Origin: CAYMEV01 sp964431655 [NCBI: uncultured bacterium]
GTDB lineage: Bacteria > CAYMEV01
DNA length: 7,972 bases
Assembly (NCBI GenBank): GCA_964431655.1
Contig: CAYSKJ010000038.1
Coordinates: 13,096-21,067, forward strand
Reading direction: 5' to 3'
In this document: in pieces, positions 7,401-7,972 of the stretch
How the letters are laid out: each line of letters starts with the position of its first letter
How positions within the stretch are numbered: the stretch's first letter is position 1
Notes under the pieces: generated by a model
The model's database searches: none
What the model saw: the letters and a program-made list of their open reading frames with translations, nothing else
What the model was told of the DNA's origin: nothing
Translations under genes and position numbers: made by a program

Positions 7401-7838
7401 AGAAAGCTGGAACCAGGCCAGAACTGTACGGTTTGCATCATACTCATCCTGCATAATGCCTTCAGTCTCTGCATCTAATTCCTGCCATTGATTAGCGAAT
7501 TCTTCACCGGTATATTCATAGGTCTCCCGGCCTATCCTGACAATGGCTCCTTCAATATTATCCTTCTGGTTATAAGGTACACTGATCCAAAGGGATTTTG
7601 CTTTCGTTTTACCGGGGAATCCGTTGTTTTCCAGTGGCAGAAACCCTTCAGGACTGCCTGCATAAGCCCTGGAGTCAAGCTGACAATCCTGCCTGGGCTT
7701 GATTTCAACGCTTATCTCAGCAAGGTGCATGCTTTTCAGGGCTGATATCCCCGCAATTAATGTGCAGAACACCAGGAAAGATCCAATAACAGTAATAATC
7801 TTTGCCCCCAGGGGCAGTTTATCGTAGCTCTTTTTCAT
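4488..7838 (-). CDS. Membrane sulfatase-like hydrolase/transferase (alkaline phosphatase fold) fused to an FG-GAP-like beta-propeller
   Basis: This 1116-residue protein has three parts. (1) Membrane part: helix at about 12-33, then an extracytoplasmic region (35-167), then about eight more helices between 168 and 398. Nine helices would place the C-terminus outside the cytoplasm. (2) Catalytic domain at about 427-715 with the sulfatase/LtaS/EptA pattern: FEAYSNF with metal ligand E435, nucleophile candidate T475 in CTLTSIS, histidines H596/H602 in the SHSGVPGHS stretch, and D649-H650-G in AGDHGP. C474 is not in a CxPxR motif, so formylglycine-type sulfatase chemistry is unlikely; phosphoglycerol or phosphoethanolamine transfer, or phosphodiester cleavage, fits better. 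(3) Residues about 771-1105: seven or eight units of 40-46 residues following a G-D/N-x-x-G-x-G-x-x-E/D-L pattern. The best is GDLDGDGYDEL (950-960), a calcium-type FG-GAP loop. The acceptor is unknown. The start codon has only a weak GAAAG ribosome site, but the MKK start ahead of the first helix is convincing. Confidence 0.92.
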   Translation of the reverse strand: MKKSYDKLPLGAKIITVIGSFLVFCTLIAGISALKSMHLAEISVEIKPRQDCQLDSRAYAGSPEGFLPLENNGFPGKTKAKSLWISVPYNQKDNIEGAIVRIGRETYEYTGEEFANQWQELDAETEGIMQDEYDANRTVLAWFQLSADQISPGSILPCMKGIVNYRGDFEFLLFPLVLGMFMTFLVFLLFSNRISAFNFTFNALLFVLLYFLISALLLPEGINAVFVSEMSAIAGIFTIICAFFYPLFFKKSRHISFIKDSEKLNLHDFIYVLIPLTPVIQYIFLNQEELSLRDSFLVFGFFAVISVIFCTIIPAILSVFAPKKVFSILSSGFLYVIFNMTALSAGYSWSGRGKPEIQAGVFIVVVAVLFLLVLLPRKIFSSAVAAFFIINALGGFLGMNVDEDKTDGGQKSHVLEVLGEKEAVKKKHVFLLVFEAYSNFETMLQYGFDNSEQIEFLRSSGFKVFHGNYSLGPCTLTSISRLLSIDNDPQGNIRKHIVGGIVPEILKSQGYRTFCRIPNNYLYRGLNSGDIKYDNYYPELIASETLWIVIRAVLEGEFRHTAGFAEFETSRYQTYLEKKREVLAGSHKKPVFMYSHSGVPGHSQTSGKCLPDEKYLHFAGIKKANEEIREDIKTIIENNPDAIVIIAGDHGPYLTKNCASLVYHSTHEIDRNDVQDRYGSFLAIRWPEQEYGDKYDIAVFQDVFPAVLSYIYGDDSIFDAIRIQDRIISDKDVTGQVYVQDGIIFGGINDQEPLFARSLGIEPASAVLESGSNAVASLTGGAFQGTYLLSREGQIENNQDLNWEKISDMTADKLLAGNIAGSGLPEIAGIFPGHGLWYYSFVHRAWINILGNAYSYVDFALSKSPGGGKCRIFVSLHGLGFYSVNAEGQCQRILPVAADSILAGNFNKAEELLFLSVKDNGSLDGLYLYYPGGSEFIRIVRESPVQMVSGDLDGDGYDELLCSFEGKGTYLGLFSSRDAGGDRKVLKDNPEFLVADGIRVNHKMLSLIGLYYMRISKELPLDGQGTGFGDIAPGPGKEVLMSYSNATYYYTLDKNRWVKITDMPFNLIITGRFTQGRYDDIIGQDVSGKGIFLFKSSEGKWENIAPSARASAMHAF
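4524..5528 (-). other. Beta-propeller domain of the sulfatase-like protein
   Basis: Recognisable unit starts are G817-N, G904-N, G950-D, G1029-D and G1071-R, with degenerate units near 771, 858 and 994. Most units carry an aromatic strand after a Gly (GLWYYS, GLGFYS, GLYLYY, ATYYYT, GIFLFK), and several then have Trp or a basic residue before a hydrophobic pair (WINI, WVKI, WENI). Spacing of about 42-46 residues is what a propeller blade needs. The blade count is my reading by eye. Propellers of this type usually bind glycans or proteins. Confidence 0.65.
5235..5248 (-). repeat. Homopolymer tract C5G9 inside the propeller coding sequence
   Basis: On the coding (minus) strand five C are followed by nine G (G run at 5243-5235), encoding the end of Ser-Pro and Gly866-868. 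Loss of one G would shift into a frame that ends at 5087-5089. Gain of one G would reach TAG at 5191-5193 after 14 codons. In both cases the catalytic domain stays intact and most of the propeller is lost. Confidence 0.9.
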
Positions 7839-7877
7839 CTGCTTTCATTAAAATATCTTGGCTCTTATGCTTATGGC

Positions 7878-7906
7878 ATGGTAATTTCAGATGACGGCCC
7901 GGTCAA
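7878..7906 (-). promoter_or_regulatory. Probable promoter of the sulfatase-like gene
   Basis: On the minus strand TTGACC (7906-7901) and TACCAT (7883-7878) are 17 bp apart. Transcription would start near 7871, about 33 nt before the ATG. The -35 matches five of six consensus bases and the -10 four of six. Confidence 0.4.
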
Positions 7907-7921
7907 GAAAATTAAAGGTTT

Positions 7922-7971
7922 TGTCAAAACAAAATAGAAATGTCCCTTTTTTACCAAATTAGAAATGTCCC
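7922..7971 (+). repeat. Two tandem 25-bp repeat units ending in TAGAAATGTCCC
   Basis: Unit 1 (7922-7946) begins TGTCAAAACAAAA and unit 2 (7947-7971) begins TTTTTTACCAAAT; both end TAGAAATGTCCC. The last 17 bases (CAAAATAGAAATGTCCC and CAAATTAGAAATGTCCC) match at 16 positions, at a period of exactly 25 bp. More copies may follow beyond the window. Confidence 0.9.
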
Positions 7972-7972
7972 C
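7922..7972 (+). mobile_element. Candidate terminus of an IS21-type insertion sequence (cut by window edge)
   Basis: IS21-family elements start with 5'-TG and carry several direct repeats just inside each end as transposase sites. Here TGT at 7922-7924 is followed by two repeats in that arrangement, so the element would extend to the right. The TAGAAATGTCCC motif is, from memory, common at such ends. No transposase gene is visible because the window stops, and a target-site duplication cannot be tested. A solo relic or another kind of repeat is possible. Confidence 0.4.

Noticed and set aside
7922-7927. Perfect TTGACA on the minus strand within the candidate IS end, as an outward -35 box driving the sulfatase-like gene
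   Set aside because: At 17 bp downstream the sequence is GACCGG, with no -10 match at neighbouring spacings. The TTGACC/TACCAT pair fits better.

Overview
The window reads as chromosomal DNA of a Gram-negative bacterium with mid-range GC. Three of the four coding regions make proteins that are exported or sit in the inner membrane. AGG (Arg) and ATA (Ile) codons are common in all of them, so this is not an enteric-like genome. Nothing in the sequence fixes the phylum. There are no rRNA, tRNA or CRISPR signals.

Layout. (1) Positions 1-489, + strand: the 3' part of a HAD-superfamily phosphatase of the phosphoglycolate phosphatase type, cut by the left window edge. (2) A 108-bp AT-rich gap, then 598-2760, + strand: a 720-residue secreted and membrane-anchored protein of unknown function. 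It looks like a short member of a family of very large uncharacterised proteins. (3) A strong hairpin at 2765-2787 separates it from two converging minus-strand genes. (4) 2793-4352, minus: an exported class C beta-lactamase-like serine hydrolase with a C-terminal DUF3471-like domain. It has its own promoter with a perfect TATAAT. (5) 4488-7838, minus: a 1116-residue fusion of about nine membrane helices, an alkaline-phosphatase/sulfatase-fold catalytic domain (LtaS/EptA-like, not a formylglycine sulfatase) and a C-terminal FG-GAP-like beta-propeller. (6) 7839-7972: a plausible promoter for that gene, followed at the window edge by two tandem 25-bp units ending in TAGAAATGTCCC. These look like the terminal repeats of an IS21-type insertion sequence whose body would lie to the right.

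How the genes relate. The two minus-strand genes lie in the same direction and both products act outside the cytoplasm. However, a small hairpin and a good promoter lie between them, so they are probably at least partly separate transcription units. No defence system or biosynthetic cluster is visible. The most unusual items are the membrane sulfatase/propeller fusion, the nine-G tract inside its propeller (a candidate slippage switch), and the short member of the giant-protein family.
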